NCBI GenBank assembly: GCA_027062165.1
Contig: JAMOTU010000125.1
Span: 1 to 6,968 of the forward strand
Direction of reading: 5' to 3'
From: Candidatus Altimarinota bacterium
GTDB taxonomy: Bacteria > Patescibacteriota > Gracilibacteria > Absconditabacterales > Absconditicoccaceae
DNA: 6,968 nt
Shown here: one piece after another, positions 6,148 to 6,968 of the stretch
How positions within the stretch are numbered: the first letter of the stretch is position 1
How the letters are laid out: each line of letters opens with the position of its first letter
Position numbers and translations under genes: made by a program
The notes under the pieces: model-generated
The model's input: the letters and a program-made list of their open reading frames with translations, nothing else
What the model was told of the DNA's origin: nothing
The model's database searches: none

Positions 6148-6968
6148 CCTCCTCTCCCACCTCCACCCGCAAAAACCTCCTGAATTTCTTGAAGACCATA
6201 GAAAACTTACCAAAAAATACCTTGATAAAATCCTTCAAAAAGTTGATTTGGATATGGTTATTGATAGTTTGGGGATAAGGGATAAAGAGTTAATTAAGCA
6301 GATGATAATAGATGCGGTGGTGATGCATGATGAGGGGAAAAGAAATCCGAATTTTCAGTATTATATTATGAAAAATGAAGATTTTAAAGAAATAGCTACT
6401 GACTCTGGGGATACTAAGCATTCTTATTTGTCGGCGAAGATATTTTTTGATAAGTATTTCAATGAGGTGGATAAAGAAGCGGATGATAATGAGTTTTATA
6501 AGAAGTTTTATTTTTTGCTTGGACTTTGTTACGTAATATCAAAACACCATTCGAAACTTGGGGAGTTTGGGAAGTTTGTTGATGAATTTTCTAAAATATT
6601 TGATTTAAAAGGCTTTCTTCAATATCAAAGCGTTGATAAGTATTTCGGGATTGAATTTTATGTGGTTATGAAACTTATTTTTAGTATGTTAATCAGTGCT
6701 GATTATTATGCAACTCTTGAATATATGGCAGATATTGAGATTGATGATTTTGGTGAGTTTAGAGAAAAAGAGAAATTTTACGAATATGATGTAATTAAAA
6801 ATATGGATAACTTTGAAGGGGAGCTGAATACAATCAGACGAGAGATGTTTCGAAAAAGTGAAAACGAACTTCTCCAAAACCTTGATAAAAACATCTTCTA
6901 TCTCAACGCCCCTACAGGTGCCGGAAAAACGCTTATGAGTATGAATCTGGCATTAAAATTTGAGCCGA
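6134..6968 (+). CDS. cas3: CRISPR-associated nuclease/helicase Cas3, 5' part, cut by window end
   Basis: Type I CRISPR-Cas effector that is recruited by Cascade, nicks the displaced strand with its HD domain and unwinds and degrades target DNA by ATP-driven translocation. The open frame continues for 278 codons without a stop to the window end. HD-domain residues are all visible: H22 (FLEDH), H65-D66 in HDEGK, H96 in HSYLSA, H138-H139 in SKHHSKL and D190 in SADYYAT. The helicase begins with Walker A APTGAGKT at 259-266; remaining helicase motifs lie beyond the window. The HD-helicase order is the standard single-chain Cas3. ATG 6134 leaves a normal length before the first HD histidine, so the N terminus appears intact; it lies inside the end of the ATPase gene (14-nt overlap) and has only a weak AG-rich region upstream. 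Composition differs from the genes before it: codons GCG, GGG and CCG occur, 6301-6360 has 24 G+C of 60, and the first 35 bases are C-rich. Subtype cannot be set without other cas genes. Confidence 0.92.
   Translation, partial: MKSHNLLSHLHPQKPPEFLEDHRKLTKKYLDKILQKVDLDMVIDSLGIRDKELIKQMIIDAVVMHDEGKRNPNFQYYIMKNEDFKEIATDSGDTKHSYLSAKIFFDKYFNEVDKEADDNEFYKKFYFLLGLCYVISKHHSKLGEFGKFVDEFSKIFDLKGFLQYQSVDKYFGIEFYVVMKLIFSMLISADYYATLEYMADIEIDDFGEFREKEKFYEYDVIKNMDNFEGELNTIRREMFRKSENELLQNLDKNIFYLNAPTGAGKTLMSMNLALKFEP

Noticed and set aside
6689..6877. Minus-strand open frame near the window end
   Set aside because: It lies opposite the cas3 frame, which is open for 278 codons and carries HD and Walker A motifs.
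1..6968. CRISPR repeat array near cas3
   Set aside because: No regularly spaced 25-40 bp repeats exist in the window; the only long direct repeats are the two halves of hsdS.

Overview
The window is a tightly packed, entirely plus-strand defence locus from a very AT-rich bacterium. Hand counts give 8 G+C in 3781-3840 and 12 in 5041-5100, out of 60 each. Coding is rich in AAA, GAA, ATA, TTA and AGA codons. Taken with the gene content, this fits AT-rich groups such as Campylobacterota, Fusobacteria or thermophilic relatives, but there is no taxonomic marker, so the organism is a weak inference.

Layout: (1) 12-2222, an HsdM-type adenine methyltransferase that also carries an HsdR-N-like PD-(D/E)XK nuclease domain at its N terminus. 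(2) 2219-3508, a two-half HsdS specificity subunit whose halves repeat with an exact 654-bp period. (3) 3492-4502, an unrecognised protein with two predicted membrane helices, a charged helical stalk and a likely beta-rich C-terminal half. (4) 4492-6147, an OLD-like protein with an ABC/SMC-type ATPase and a C-terminal TOPRIM domain. (5) 6134-6968, the 5' part of cas3 (complete HD nuclease domain and the first helicase motif), running off the window end.

Every adjacent pair of genes overlaps (4, 17, 11 and 14 nt), so the genes look like one translationally coupled transcription unit and no gap could hold an internal terminator. The first start lies 11 nt from the window edge, so the promoter and any upstream genes are out of view.

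Genes 1 and 2 together could be a restriction-modification system of nuclease-methyltransferase plus specificity subunit, comparable in architecture to the Type IIB enzyme BcgI, or they could be the M and S parts of a Type I system whose HsdR lies outside the window. Genes 3 and 4 form a membrane protein plus ATPase/TOPRIM pair that I cannot match to a named defence system; this is the best candidate for something undescribed. The last gene joins this module to a type I CRISPR-Cas locus. Base composition changes sharply at the cas3 start, suggesting that the AT-rich block and cas3 have different histories. No tRNA, rRNA, CRISPR repeat array, transposase or terminator was seen, and there is no gene-free stretch over 300 bases.
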